64,000 bases of DNA from Selenomonas sp. WCT3 (GTDB lineage: Bacteria > Bacillota > Negativicutes > Selenomonadales > Selenomonadaceae). The stretch lies in contig FNCM01000004.1 of the NCBI GenBank assembly GCA_900100835.1, positions 124,001-188,000 on the forward strand. Direction: 5' to 3'. The position numbers were made by a program, and so were the translations under genes. Below, one piece after another: positions 1 through 7,995 of this stretch. The notes under the pieces are model-generated. The model ran no database searches and was not told the DNA's origin. It worked only from the letters and a program-made list of their open reading frames with translations. Position 1 is the stretch's first letter. The number at the start of each line of letters is the position of its first letter.

Positions 1-39
1 AGATTTCTTTTGAGAAAATTGAAGATGCAGATTGAGTAA
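1..39 (+). CDS. 3' tail of an upstream gene (partial, frame uncertain)
   Basis: The first bases appear to be the end of a plus-strand gene that starts outside the window. Two frames stay open to a stop: one ends with a TGA at 33-35 (last residues EKIEDAD), the other with a TAA at 37-39 (KLKMQIE). The terminator that follows at once supports a gene ending here. The frame, and so the identity, cannot be decided from so few codons. Confidence 0.3.
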   Translation, partial: RFLLRKLKMQIE

Positions 40-48
40 AATAAAAAT

Positions 49-89
49 GAGACGTACAAGTCACTGCGGACTTGTACGTCTCGTTTTTT
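49..89. terminator. Bidirectional rho-independent terminator
   Basis: A perfect 14-bp stem (49-62 with 69-82) closes a 6-base loop. It is followed by GTTTTTT on the plus strand and, read from the other side, CATTTTTAT on the minus strand. It can stop both the gene entering from the left and the convergent FAD oxidoreductase gene. Confidence 0.9.
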
Positions 90-97
90 AAAACAGA

Positions 98-1477
98 TTA
101 TTTTACCCGGTCGAGGATGCGGCGGGCAACATAGACGCCGCTGGCACCAGCCTGTGAAAGGCCGCGGGTAACGCCAGCACCATCGCCGATGGCAAAGACG
201 TTTTTGAGGGTGGTTTCCAGTTCTTGGGAGAGAACGACCCGAGAGCTGTAGAATTTGACTTCAACACCGTAGAGCAGAGTGTCGTCGTTGGTCATACCCG
301 GGGCGATGTTGTTGAGGGCCTGAATCATTTCGATGATGTTATCGAGATGACGTTTCGGCAGTACCAGGGACAAATCACCTGGCGTAGCCTGTAGCGTCGG
401 TTTCGTGAAGCTCTTGGTCATGCGATGGGCATTGGTGCGGCGGCCCTTCATGAGGTCGCCAAAGCGCTGGACGATGATGCCGCCGCCGAGCATGTTCGAG
501 AAGGAAGCGATGCGTTTGCCGTACTGATGTGGGGATTTAAAGGGCTCCGTGAAGCGGTTGCTGACTAGCAGAGCAAAGTTCGTGTTATTGCTCTGGAGTT
601 TCGGGTCACTGTAGGAATGACCGTTGACCGTTACGATGCCATCGGTATTTTCCATGACAACATGGCCGTGAGGATTCATGCAGAAGGTGCGAACCTGGTC
701 GCCATAGCGTTTCGTGCGGTAAACGAGTTTGGCTTCATAGACCTGGCTAGTGATATGGTTCCAGACTTCATCGGGGACCTCAACGCGAACGCCGACATCG
801 ACGCGGTTGTTTTCTTGCTGGAGGCCCAGGGCATCACATTCATTGGAGAACCATTCAGCACCGGCACGTCCCGGAGCCACAATCAGATAATCGGCTTCAA
901 GGGTTTCGCCGTTTTCTAGTTCCAGACTGTTATAGCCCTTGCCATCGGAATGAATGTGGGCAACGGGGCACTCGAAGCGGAACTCAACCTTGTCCTTGAG
1001 ATATTCATAGGTAGCTTTGAGCATGTTGAGGTTGTTTTCGGTGCCGAGGTGACGGACGCTGGCACTGAGAAGATGGAGGTCATGCTGCAGGGCCAGCTGG
1101 CCGATGTTGGAATTCTCGGTGGAGAAGACTTCAGCCGGCGCGCCATGCTTCATGTTAATCTTATCAACGTAGTTGATGAGGTCCATGACTTCGTTATCGG
1201 GCAGGTATTCGTTGAGCCAGCCGCCAAACTGGGTCGTAAAGTTATACTTGCCATCGGAGAAGGCACCGGCACCGCCGAAGCCGCGCATGATGCTGCAGGG
1301 CTTGCAGCCGATGCAGCTTTTTACTTTGCCCGTTGAGATGGGGCAGACGCGGTGGTAGATATCCTTGCCGCTTTCGAGAACCAGGATGCGAAGCTCCGGT
1401 TTTTTTTCTGCCAGCTCGTAAGCGGCAAAGACTCCGGCTGGGCCGCCGCCAACAATCGCAACATCATACTTTTTCAT
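98..1477 (-). CDS. FAD-dependent dehydrogenase of the COG2509 type
   Basis: 459 residues. A Rossmann FAD-binding motif GGGPAG lies at residues 10-15 and a second FAD motif (AIGDGAG) near the C terminus, as in flavin oxidoreductases. Cysteines 45, 55, 58 and 61 (CP...CIGCKPC) followed by GFGGAGAFSDGK are typical of the large uncharacterised FAD-dependent dehydrogenase family COG2509. The substrate is unknown. The ATG at 1477 has an AGGGAGG-type site about 8 bases upstream. The gene stands alone on the minus strand with its own promoter (1611-1639) and shares a terminator with its convergent neighbour. The family is clear from the motifs; no reaction should be inferred. Confidence 0.85.
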   Translation of the reverse strand: MKKYDVAIVGGGPAGVFAAYELAEKKPELRILVLESGKDIYHRVCPISTGKVKSCIGCKPCSIMRGFGGAGAFSDGKYNFTTQFGGWLNEYLPDNEVMDLINYVDKINMKHGAPAEVFSTENSNIGQLALQHDLHLLSASVRHLGTENNLNMLKATYEYLKDKVEFRFECPVAHIHSDGKGYNSLELENGETLEADYLIVAPGRAGAEWFSNECDALGLQQENNRVDVGVRVEVPDEVWNHITSQVYEAKLVYRTKRYGDQVRTFCMNPHGHVVMENTDGIVTVNGHSYSDPKLQSNNTNFALLVSNRFTEPFKSPHQYGKRIASFSNMLGGGIIVQRFGDLMKGRRTNAHRMTKSFTKPTLQATPGDLSLVLPKRHLDNIIEMIQALNNIAPGMTNDDTLLYGVEVKFYSSRVVLSQELETTLKNVFAIGDGAGVTRGLSQAGASGVYVARRILDRVK

Positions 1478-1610
1478 GGTAATTCCCTCCTAAAATATGT
1501 GGCCTGGATAAATTCGGGCGCACAAAAAGAGCGCAGATATTTGCTGTTCGGGTGGGAAGCAATCTGCGTATACAAGCAATTTTTCTGGGGCTTTTCGCAA
1601 AACCTTTGCT

Positions 1611-1639
1611 ATTATACGAGAAGATTTTACAGATTGCAA
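1611..1639 (-). promoter_or_regulatory. Sigma-A type promoter for the FAD dehydrogenase
   Basis: On the minus strand TTGCAA (1639-1634) and TATAAT (1616-1611) are 17 bases apart. The 310-base stretch 1478-1787 holds this promoter and the divergent putP promoter; nothing else was recognised in it. Confidence 0.7.
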
Positions 1640-1710
1640 GCTTTTTTTTGCAGAAAAAAATAAAAATGTACACTATAACAGAAACAGTATAGCTCCTATA
1701 TAAATTATAG

Positions 1711-1740
1711 TTGCATTTATGGGTAGTTTACGGTTATAAT
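1711..1740 (+). promoter_or_regulatory. Sigma-A type promoter for putP
   Basis: TTGCAT (1711-1716) and TATAAT (1735-1740) with an 18-base spacer, 47 bases before the putP start codon. Confidence 0.6.
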
Positions 1741-1787
1741 GTATAACATATTGTAAACCTGTAACATGATTTTGAGGAGGAAAACTA

Positions 1788-3266
1788 TTGACACATAATT
1801 TGGCAATCATCAATATGTTCATCTTATATATTGGTGTCATGATGGCAATCGGTGTTTATTACTATCGCCGGACGCGCAATATGAGTGATTATTTTTTGGG
1901 GAACCGCAAATTGGGAGCCTGGGTTACGTCCTTGAGTGCAGAAGCTTCGGATATGAGTGGCTGGATGCTGATGGGAGTTCCGGGATTTGCTTATTTGGCA
2001 GGCCTTAATGCCGGCTGGATTGCCGTCGGTATCGCGATTGGCACCTGGGCTAACTGGCATTTCGTGGCGGCAAGGCTGCGCAAATATACGGAGCTTGCCA
2101 ACAATTCACTGACCCTTCCGGAATTCCTGGAGAACCGCTTTGAGGATAAAAGCGGACTGTTGCGGGTGGTGCCGGCAATCTTCATCTTGATTTTTTTCAT
2201 TATCTATACATCTTCGGGCTTTGTTTCGGCAGGCCGGCTTTTTGAAACGGTTTTTGGGATTCCGTATCAGTATGCCATTTTCATCGGTGCCGGTTCGGTG
2301 GTGTTCTACACCTTGGTGGGCGGTTTCCTGGCAGTTTCCCGGACGGATTTTATCCAGGGCATCATGATGTTTTTTGCCATATTGGTCGTTCCCATTACGG
2401 CAGGCATGTCCATGGGGGGCTTGGGGGCGACTATAGCCGCCATCGACAGCGTCCAGCATTCTATGCTGGAACCGTTTACTAAACCGGATGGCTCTGTGTT
2501 GGGGATTATTGAACTGGTTTCCCTGCTGGCCTGGGGCATCGGTTACTTCGGGCAGCCTCACATTCTGGTGCGCTTTATGGCGATTTCCAGTTCCAAAGAA
2601 ATCAAGCAGGCTACCCGCATCGCTATGACTTGGGTGGTGGTATCGCTGGCCGCTGCTGTGGCTGTCGGCATGGCAGGCCGCGTGTTCTTGGCGGATCCCC
2701 TTCAGGGAACTGAATCGGAGACCGTATTCCTGGTGATGACGAATACCATGTTCCCGCCGGTGGTGGCAGGCCTTATTTTGTCGGCTGTGCTGGCTGCTAT
2801 CATGAGTACGGCTTCTTCTCAGCTGTTGGTGGCGGCATCGGCCTTTGCCCAGGATTTCTACCGCACCCTGACCCGTAAGGAAGCCGACCAGAAGGAGCTG
2901 GTTTGGATAAGCCGTGCATCGGTCTTGGTCATTGCTTCCTTGGCCATCTTTTTGGGACTCAATCCAAATAGCTTTATTCTCGATATGGTCGCTTATGCTT
3001 GGGCGGGGTTTGGTGCTGCCTTTGGCCCGGCACTGCTCATGAGCCTGTTTTGGCGGCGCACTACCCGCAATGGCGTATTGGCAGGTATCATCGTGGGCGG
3101 TGTGACTGTTCTGGTTTGGAAACAGCTGGCACTATTCGGCCTTTACGAAATCGTGCCGGGCTTCGTATTTTCCCTGCTGGCCATCTATCTGGTGAGTCTA
3201 GTGGATAAAAAGCCCTCCCAGAGCATTACCGCTGTATTCGATTCGGTGGAGCACAGTGAAATATAA
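1788..3266 (+). CDS. putP: Sodium/proline symporter PutP
   Basis: 492-residue polytopic inner-membrane transporter of the sodium:solute symporter family, with about 12-13 hydrophobic segments. It imports proline with Na+. The segment AEASDMSGWMLMGVPG at residues 51-66 is the PutP signature, and Asp55 and Ser57 match in number the residues implicated in Na+ binding in Escherichia coli PutP. The length fits the family (about 490-500). Translation starts at TTG, chosen because GAGGAGG lies 7 bases before it and no ATG is better placed. It is a single gene under its own promoter; no putA (proline dehydrogenase) is adjacent, so a role in osmolyte or amino-acid uptake is as likely as catabolism. 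Confidence 0.92.
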   Translation: MTHNLAIINMFILYIGVMMAIGVYYYRRTRNMSDYFLGNRKLGAWVTSLSAEASDMSGWMLMGVPGFAYLAGLNAGWIAVGIAIGTWANWHFVAARLRKYTELANNSLTLPEFLENRFEDKSGLLRVVPAIFILIFFIIYTSSGFVSAGRLFETVFGIPYQYAIFIGAGSVVFYTLVGGFLAVSRTDFIQGIMMFFAILVVPITAGMSMGGLGATIAAIDSVQHSMLEPFTKPDGSVLGIIELVSLLAWGIGYFGQPHILVRFMAISSSKEIKQATRIAMTWVVVSLAAAVAVGMAGRVFLADPLQGTESETVFLVMTNTMFPPVVAGLILSAVLAAIMSTASSQLLVAASAFAQDFYRTLTRKEADQKELVWISRASVLVIASLAIFLGLNPNSFILDMVAYAWAGFGAAFGPALLMSLFWRRTTRNGVLAGIIVGGVTVLVWKQLALFGLYEIVPGFVFSLLAIYLVSLVDKKPSQSITAVFDSVEHSEI

Positions 3267-3287
3267 TCCCGCTGGGAGTATTTTCCT

Positions 3288-3316
3288 TTGGCAAAACGGA
3301 GCAATGGCGGTATAAT
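3288..3316 (+). promoter_or_regulatory. Sigma-A type promoter for the glyoxalase gene
   Basis: TTGGCA (3288-3293), a 17-base spacer and a perfect TATAAT (3311-3316), 38 bases before the start codon. Confidence 0.75.
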
Positions 3317-3354
3317 GATCGGGAAGTATACAGTTGAAGTTAGGGGGAGATGCT

Positions 3355-3720
3355 ATGAATTTCAAATTTGTTCACAATAACTTGAATGTATTGGACCTTG
3401 ACAAAAGCCTGGCGTTCTATCAAAAGGCTTTGGACTTGAAAGAGGTTCATCGTTTGGAAAATCCGGATTTTACGCTGGTGTACCTGGGGGATGGTGGAAA
3501 TTCCCCCCACGAACTCGAATTGACCTGGCTGAAGGGGCGCAAGGAACCCTATAATCTTGGGGAAAATGAATTCCATCTTGCCCTTACGGTGGATGATTTT
3601 GAGGCGGCACATGCGCGCCACAGGGAAATGGACTGCATTTGCTACGAAAATAAAGCTATGGGAATTTATTTCATCAGTGACCCCGATGGGTACTGGATTG
3701 AAATCCTTCCGGCAAAATAA
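3355..3720 (+). CDS. gloA: Lactoylglutathione lyase (glyoxalase I)
   Basis: 121-residue VOC-fold metalloenzyme. Glyoxalase I converts the hemithioacetal of methylglyoxal and a thiol to S-lactoyl-thiol, removing toxic methylglyoxal. The four metal ligands of the bacterial Ni-type enzyme line up as His7, Glu55, His74 and Glu116 (FVH, ELEL, FHLA, YWIEI). An upstream TTG at 3334 is in frame, but AGGGGGAG at 3341-3348 points to the ATG at 3355. The gene is monocistronic, with its own promoter and terminator. A different VOC-family activity on another thiol, such as bacillithiol, cannot be excluded. Confidence 0.85.
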   Translation: MNFKFVHNNLNVLDLDKSLAFYQKALDLKEVHRLENPDFTLVYLGDGGNSPHELELTWLKGRKEPYNLGENEFHLALTVDDFEAAHARHREMDCICYENKAMGIYFISDPDGYWIEILPAK

Positions 3721-3738
3721 GGCGATTGGTTGGCTAAC

Positions 3739-3779
3739 AATGGTGTCAGAGCAAAATCTGACGCCATTTTATTTTTTTT
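3739..3779 (+). terminator. Rho-independent terminator after gloA
   Basis: 12-bp stem (3739-3750 with 3757-3768, one G-U pair), 6-base loop, then TTTTATTTTTTT. Confidence 0.85.
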
Positions 3780-3824
3780 ATGGAGGAGCAGGGATTTACG
3801 TCATGGATAGCGAAAATTTAATTA

Positions 3825-3854
3825 TTGAGAATTGAATAGCCCTAAGAGTATAGG
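3825..3854 (+). promoter_or_regulatory. Possible promoter for the chemotaxis cluster
   Basis: TTGAGA and TATAGG separated by 18 bases, about 54 bases before the CheY-CheX start. The -10 box is imperfect. No flagellar sigma-28 box (TAAA-N15-GCCGATAA) was found here. Confidence 0.3.
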
Positions 3855-3907
3855 TAAGGAAATAGTGTCACGTAGTCTTGAATATTAAAAGAAGCAGGTG
3901 AGCATTT

Positions 3908-4771
3908 GTGGAGAAAGTCAAAGTGATGATTGTCGATGATTCAAAAATCAGTCGGGCAATGCTGGAAGGGAATCTTAAAAAGACCAACTTTGAAGTGTGC
4001 GCTACGGCAGCAAATGCAGCTGAGGCCGTTCAGCTTTATGCCGAACATAGGCCGGCTGTAGTTACCATGGATATGAATCTTCCGGATGCGGATGGAATTG
4101 AATGCAGCCGCCGTATCCATGCAATCGACTCCGACGCAAAGATTGTTATGATCAGTGCCATGAAGGATGCCAGCCTGGTGGCAAAGGGACGCGAGGCTGG
4201 GATAAGCGCGTTCATGCAGAAACCAATCAATACCAATGATTTGATTGATACGCTGATGATTCTTTGCCAGAACAAAGTAGGAAAGGTTGCCGTACTTCGC
4301 GAGTCCTATGCGAAGCCCTTTGCACGGGCGTTGCAACAGGGGCTTTTCAGTTTGGTTGGCGTGCATAGCGAAGTAGAGGTCGAGCTGGATGAACGCCGTT
4401 TCCTGGATGTCAGCGGTGTAGCGGTTATCATTGGCTTGACGGGGGATCCGGTGGGGCGCGCCATCGTTTCGATGGAAGCGGATACCATGCATAAGTTTTC
4501 TATGATTATGTTGGATAGGGAAAGTTTGGATGATATTACGGAAGAGGAGGCTAGTGAGTCGGTAGAAGAGTCTGCGAATATTATCGTGGGCCGGGGTGTA
4601 TCAAACATCAATGATATATTCAAGGATAAAGAGATGCGCATTACGCCGCCGGGCACAATCTGTGGTACGAATATCCGTATCGCAAGCCCGAAACTGACTA
4701 CTTTCCGCATCGTAGCAAAAACTCGAATTGGAGATATTAGCATGAATGTGGGATTTGCGGAAGGAGATTGA
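3908..4771 (+). CDS. Response regulator receiver fused to a CheX-type phosphatase domain
   Basis: 287 residues in two parts. Residues 1-120 are a CheY-like receiver with the acidic pair Asp10-Asp11, phosphoryl acceptor Asp55, Ser83 and Lys105. Residues 130-285 resemble CheX, with the catalytic ExxN pattern at Glu221-Asn224 (ESANIIVGRG). CheX and CheC dephosphorylate CheY-P to reset chemotactic signalling, so here a receiver and its presumed phosphatase are on one chain. The start is GTG with an AGGTGAG-like site just upstream. It precedes a stand-alone CheX by a few bases and an MCP gene, so a role in chemotaxis is likely. Whether the phosphatase acts on its own receiver, or the receiver regulates it, is inference. 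Confidence 0.8.
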   Translation: MEKVKVMIVDDSKISRAMLEGNLKKTNFEVCATAANAAEAVQLYAEHRPAVVTMDMNLPDADGIECSRRIHAIDSDAKIVMISAMKDASLVAKGREAGISAFMQKPINTNDLIDTLMILCQNKVGKVAVLRESYAKPFARALQQGLFSLVGVHSEVEVELDERRFLDVSGVAVIIGLTGDPVGRAIVSMEADTMHKFSMIMLDRESLDDITEEEASESVEESANIIVGRGVSNINDIFKDKEMRITPPGTICGTNIRIASPKLTTFRIVAKTRIGDISMNVGFAEGD

Positions 4772-4775
4772 TACG

Positions 4776-5240
4776 ATGGATGCAAAGTTAGTGAATCCAT
4801 TTGTGGATGCATTCACAACTGTCATGCCACAGATGGGATTTCCTGAGCCGAAGCGCCTAAAGATGAATGTTAGGGAACAAAATGCCGTGAGCAAGGGCGT
4901 ATCTGTTATTGTAGGGTTTACCAAACAGATTCGTGGCAACGTTGTGTATAATATGACGGAGGATACGGCAAAATTCATTGCTTCGACGATGATGATGGGG
5001 ATGCCGGTGGCAGAGTTTGATGCAATGGCACAGAGTGCTATTTCCGAAATGAGCAATATGCTCACAGCCAATGCGGCAACGAATCTTACGGGGATGGGAT
5101 TGGAAGTAGATATTTCTACGCCGTCCCTTTCCATAGGAGAAAATTTTCAAGTCAAGATTAGTGATTCACAGTATTTGACCGTTGAGATGGACTTGGCTGG
5201 TCATGTGGTGGAACTTGACATTGCTGTCGAACAGCAGTAA
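4776..5240 (+). CDS. cheX: CheX-family chemotaxis phosphatase
   Basis: 154 residues, the usual CheX length. The fold pattern and the ExxN motif at Glu91-Asn94 (SEMSNML) match CheX, which removes phosphate from CheY-P in the cytoplasm as a dimer. The start at 4776 was chosen over an in-frame ATG at 4746 inside the previous gene because GGAAGGAG ends 9 bases upstream. It lies 4 bases after the CheY-CheX fusion, so the two are surely co-transcribed. The two CheX domains are probably paralogous and might heterodimerise, which is an inference. A hairpin terminator follows. Confidence 0.85.
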   Translation: MDAKLVNPFVDAFTTVMPQMGFPEPKRLKMNVREQNAVSKGVSVIVGFTKQIRGNVVYNMTEDTAKFIASTMMMGMPVAEFDAMAQSAISEMSNMLTANAATNLTGMGLEVDISTPSLSIGENFQVKISDSQYLTVEMDLAGHVVELDIAVEQQ

Positions 5241-5264
5241 GATTTTTATGTGGAATTTATGATG

Positions 5265-5303
5265 AAGCATTGCATAAATTATCATTTGTGCAATGCTTTT
5301 CTT
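5265..5303 (+). terminator. Rho-independent terminator after cheX
   Basis: 10-bp stem (5265-5274 with 5289-5298), 14-base loop, then TTTTCTT. The long loop makes it weaker than others in the window, so read-through into the MCP gene is possible. Confidence 0.6.
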
Positions 5304-5376
5304 ATGAGTTCCTAAGAAGATGTGTGTGTGCTGGATTGGGGAATCCGGCGAGGAGGAGAATCAGGAGGTTAGGTTG

Positions 5377-7383
5377 ATGAAATTAAACAGCCTACGGACA
5401 AAGTTTTTGGCGGGGTTTCTGCCAATGTTTGTCGGCAGCTTTTTTGTGTTTTTTGCAATCAGCTACTACATGTCCAGCAATGCGATGTTTAAAAGTGCTG
5501 ATATGATTTCCCGGGAAATCGGAAAAAGCACAGCCTTGCAGATTGAAAAAACCTACTTGGAAAAGGAAATGACCATTGAAGGGTTGGCGATGAATCAGGG
5601 CATCATTTCTGGTGACCGCGAACAGCGCATGAAGATTATGGCCAATCTCAAATCGAAAACGTCAGGATTTGCCATGCTGGCCTATTCCGATGTAAACGGC
5701 AAGGCCTATAGCGAGACCGGAAAAGATATGGACCGCTCATCCCGTGACTACATTAAGAAGGTTCGCGAGACGAAAAAGCCCTATATGACCGGTCCGTCTG
5801 TTTCTGGAACGACGGGAAAACTCATTACCATTATGGCCTATCCGGTGCTGGATAATGGCAATTTGGTTGGTATTGTCTACGGTACCATTGAACTGGAAGA
5901 AATCTCGGAAATTGCGGGCAGTATCAAGTATATGGAAACTGGCCGTGTCTATATCGCTGACCAGGAAGGTCTGGTTATCGCTTATGCACAGCAGCCGGAT
6001 GATGTGGGCAAGCTGGATATTTCCAAGGAAACATCCAACAAGACTATCGATAAAGCCTTAGTGGATGGCTATAATAAAGCAATCCAGGAAGATAAGCAGG
6101 TGGATACGGAATACACGACTACCACCGGGGTCGATTCCAAGGCAGTTATGACGCCGATTCATTTGGGCAACCGCACCTGGCTGGCCGTTTCTGTAGCGCC
6201 TATGGATGAAATTCGTGCTGACGCCAATAACCTCGTTCGGGTGTTGACGCTGGTGGGTGTGGTTATGGTTATTGCCATCGCCATCATCATTTGGATTGTT
6301 TCGGGCAGAATGGCAGCACCGGTTATTTCGCTGCGGGAAGACTGCCGGATTCTTAACGACGGCGACCTTCGTTCCCGGCCGCTATCCGTGGATACCAACG
6401 ATGAGCTTGGGGAACTGGCCCGGGGCTTTGAGAATATGCGCCAGACCATTCGTGGCCTTATTAGCAGCATTCAGAGCAGTGCAGAAAAAGTTTCGGCTTC
6501 CGCCGAGGAACTTACTGCTGCTTCTCATCAGTCGGCAGATGCTTCCAATCAGGTGGCTCAGCAGATTACCGATATTGCCACGGGCATTGCCAATCAGTCG
6601 GAACTAGCTGAGGCAGCTGACCAAGCCGCTCAGGATATTGCGGGCCGTACGGATAATGTTGTCATGAATACGGAGGCAATTTCTTCTGTTACCCAGATGA
6701 CGGTGGAGAGTGTCACCTCTGGCCGCGATGCCATCAATACGGTAGTTGATTCCATGCAGAATATCAGCAACAGCACTTCGACGGTTAAGACGTCCATTCA
6801 GGAGCTGTCGAAGAGTTCTGATGAAATCAGCAAGATTGTCGAAATGATTTCCGGTATTGCCGAGCAGACGAATCTCTTGGCACTTAACGCAGCGATTGAG
6901 GCTGCTCGTGCCGGTGAAGCAGGACGCGGTTTTGCGGTAGTAGCAGATGAAGTTCGCAAGCTGGCGGAAGAGTCGGCAGCTTCGACCCAGCAGATTGCAG
7001 CGCTGGTGACGAAAATCCAGCATGACATGAAAGATGCTGTGGCAGCTAGTGAGCTCAGCGCCGAAAGCGTCGCCAGCAGCATGGATTCCGTCAAGAGTGC
7101 CGATGAAGTGTTCGAGTCCATCAAGATTTCCATTCAGTCGCTGGCTATGGGAATCGAGGAGGTCACCACGAACTTCCGCAGCATTGCCGAGGGCACGAAG
7201 ACCATGCAGCATTCGGTGAATAACATCGCCGAAATCAGCAGCCAGAATGCCTCCCGGGCTCAGTCGGTATCGGCTACCACAGAGGAGCAGTCGGCTTCTA
7301 CCCAGGAAATTGCGGCAGCAACCCGCAGTTTGGCAGAGCAGGCAGAGCAGCTGGCTCATCAGATTGATAAATTCCGGACCTAA
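5377..7383 (+). CDS. Methyl-accepting chemotaxis protein with a dCache-type sensor
   Basis: 668-residue transmembrane chemoreceptor. TM1 lies at about residues 10-31, then a large extracytoplasmic ligand domain (about 32-285, dCache-like by its SSRDYIKKV and TGK..MAYPV segments), TM2 at about 287-310, HAMP, and a long cytoplasmic coiled coil. The signalling tip ([19 protein letters not shown] and following) near 495-515 is the CheA/CheW contact. The start at 5377 was preferred to an ATG at 5320 because AGGAGG lies 8-9 bases before it and TM1 then begins at once. The ligand is unknown; dCache domains often bind amino acids or other small molecules. It follows the CheX genes, but cheA and cheW are outside the window. 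Confidence 0.92.
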   Translation: MKLNSLRTKFLAGFLPMFVGSFFVFFAISYYMSSNAMFKSADMISREIGKSTALQIEKTYLEKEMTIEGLAMNQGIISGDREQRMKIMANLKSKTSGFAMLAYSDVNGKAYSETGKDMDRSSRDYIKKVRETKKPYMTGPSVSGTTGKLITIMAYPVLDNGNLVGIVYGTIELEEISEIAGSIKYMETGRVYIADQEGLVIAYAQQPDDVGKLDISKETSNKTIDKALVDGYNKAIQEDKQVDTEYTTTTGVDSKAVMTPIHLGNRTWLAVSVAPMDEIRADANNLVRVLTLVGVVMVIAIAIIIWIVSGRMAAPVISLREDCRILNDGDLRSRPLSVDTNDELGELARGFENMRQTIRGLISSIQSSAEKVSASAEELTAASHQSADASNQVAQQITDIATGIANQSELAEAADQAAQDIAGRTDNVVMNTEAISSVTQMTVESVTSGRDAINTVVDSMQNISNSTSTVKTSIQELSKSSDEISKIVEMISGIAEQTNLLALNAAIEAARAGEAGRGFAVVADEVRKLAEESAASTQQIAALVTKIQHDMKDAVAASELSAESVASSMDSVKSADEVFESIKISIQSLAMGIEEVTTNFRSIAEGTKTMQHSVNNIAEISSQNASRAQSVSATTEEQSASTQEIAAATRSLAEQAEQLAHQIDKFRT

Positions 7384-7405
7384 TGGATTTTATCCTTGAA
7401 ATAAG

Positions 7406-7439
7406 CGGTTCACCGTTATGGTGGGCCGTTTTCTTTTTT
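7406..7439 (+). terminator. Rho-independent terminator after the MCP gene
   Basis: 9-bp stem with two G-U pairs (7406-7414 with 7420-7428), 5-base loop, then TTTTCTTTTTT. Confidence 0.8.
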
Positions 7440-7450
7440 CAAAAATATAG

Positions 7451-7479
7451 TTGGCAAGGCTTGCACATTGGTTTATAAT
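7451..7479 (+). promoter_or_regulatory. Sigma-A type promoter for ywiB-argS
   Basis: TTGGCA (7451-7456), 17-base spacer, TATAAT (7474-7479), 33 bases before ywiB. Confidence 0.75.
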
Positions 7480-7512
7480 AATGTACAGTATGTTTTTTGA
7501 AGAGGTGATTAT

Positions 7513-7956
7513 GTGAGCGCAATGAATCCGGTCGTTGTCCGGGTACGCGGCAGCCAGCGGGATGACAGCGGTGAAGAGAATACCATCGAATCCATGGCAA
7601 TCGGGCGTCACTCGGTGAAGAACGGAAAGCATTACGTGCTTTATGAAGATGCCCTGTTGGATGAGAAGGTGAAGACTTCTACGGTGCTGAAGTTTAGCGC
7701 CGAGGAAGTGGTAATCCTGCGAAAAGGCGGCGTGCATCAGGAAATGCGCTTTCGGGAAGGGGCTGAGACAAGCAGCACCTATCGGACACCTTATGGGGAT
7801 TTGAAGCTGTCCATCCGCACCAGCAGACTTCGGGTGAATCTGGGATTGTTGGAGGGGCGCATTGAGGCTGAGTACGATATTGCCATTGACGGGCGGTATC
7901 AGAGCAGTAATACGCTGCAGGTTCAAATCACAAACGACAAGAAACAAAACGACTGA
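7513..7956 (+). CDS. ywiB: DUF1934 (YwiB-like) beta-barrel protein
   Basis: 147 residues, soluble, beta-rich. Length, sequence style (VRVRGSQRD at the start, SNTLQVQI at the end) and position directly upstream of argS match B. subtilis YwiB, a small calycin-like protein of unknown function. GTG at 7513 is taken as start with AGAGGTG upstream; an in-frame ATG at 7522 is an alternative. The 39-base gap to argS holds no terminator, so the two share the promoter at 7451-7479. The conserved pairing with arginyl-tRNA synthetase suggests a link to arginine metabolism or translation, but none is established. Confidence 0.8.
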   Translation: MSAMNPVVVRVRGSQRDDSGEENTIESMAIGRHSVKNGKHYVLYEDALLDEKVKTSTVLKFSAEEVVILRKGGVHQEMRFREGAETSSTYRTPYGDLKLSIRTSRLRVNLGLLEGRIEAEYDIAIDGRYQSSNTLQVQITNDKKQND

Positions 7957-7995
7957 AAGCTGCCCTGTCGGACAGATTTAGGCTAGGGGGATATT

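Noticed and set aside
1478..1787. Hidden small gene between the FAD dehydrogenase and putP
   Set aside because: No open frame with a ribosome binding site; the region is accounted for by two divergent promoters.
3803..3835. 10-codon frame after the gloA terminator, with GGAGGAG about 15 bases upstream
   Set aside because: Too short, with poor spacing to the purine-rich stretch and no sign that it is a leader peptide.
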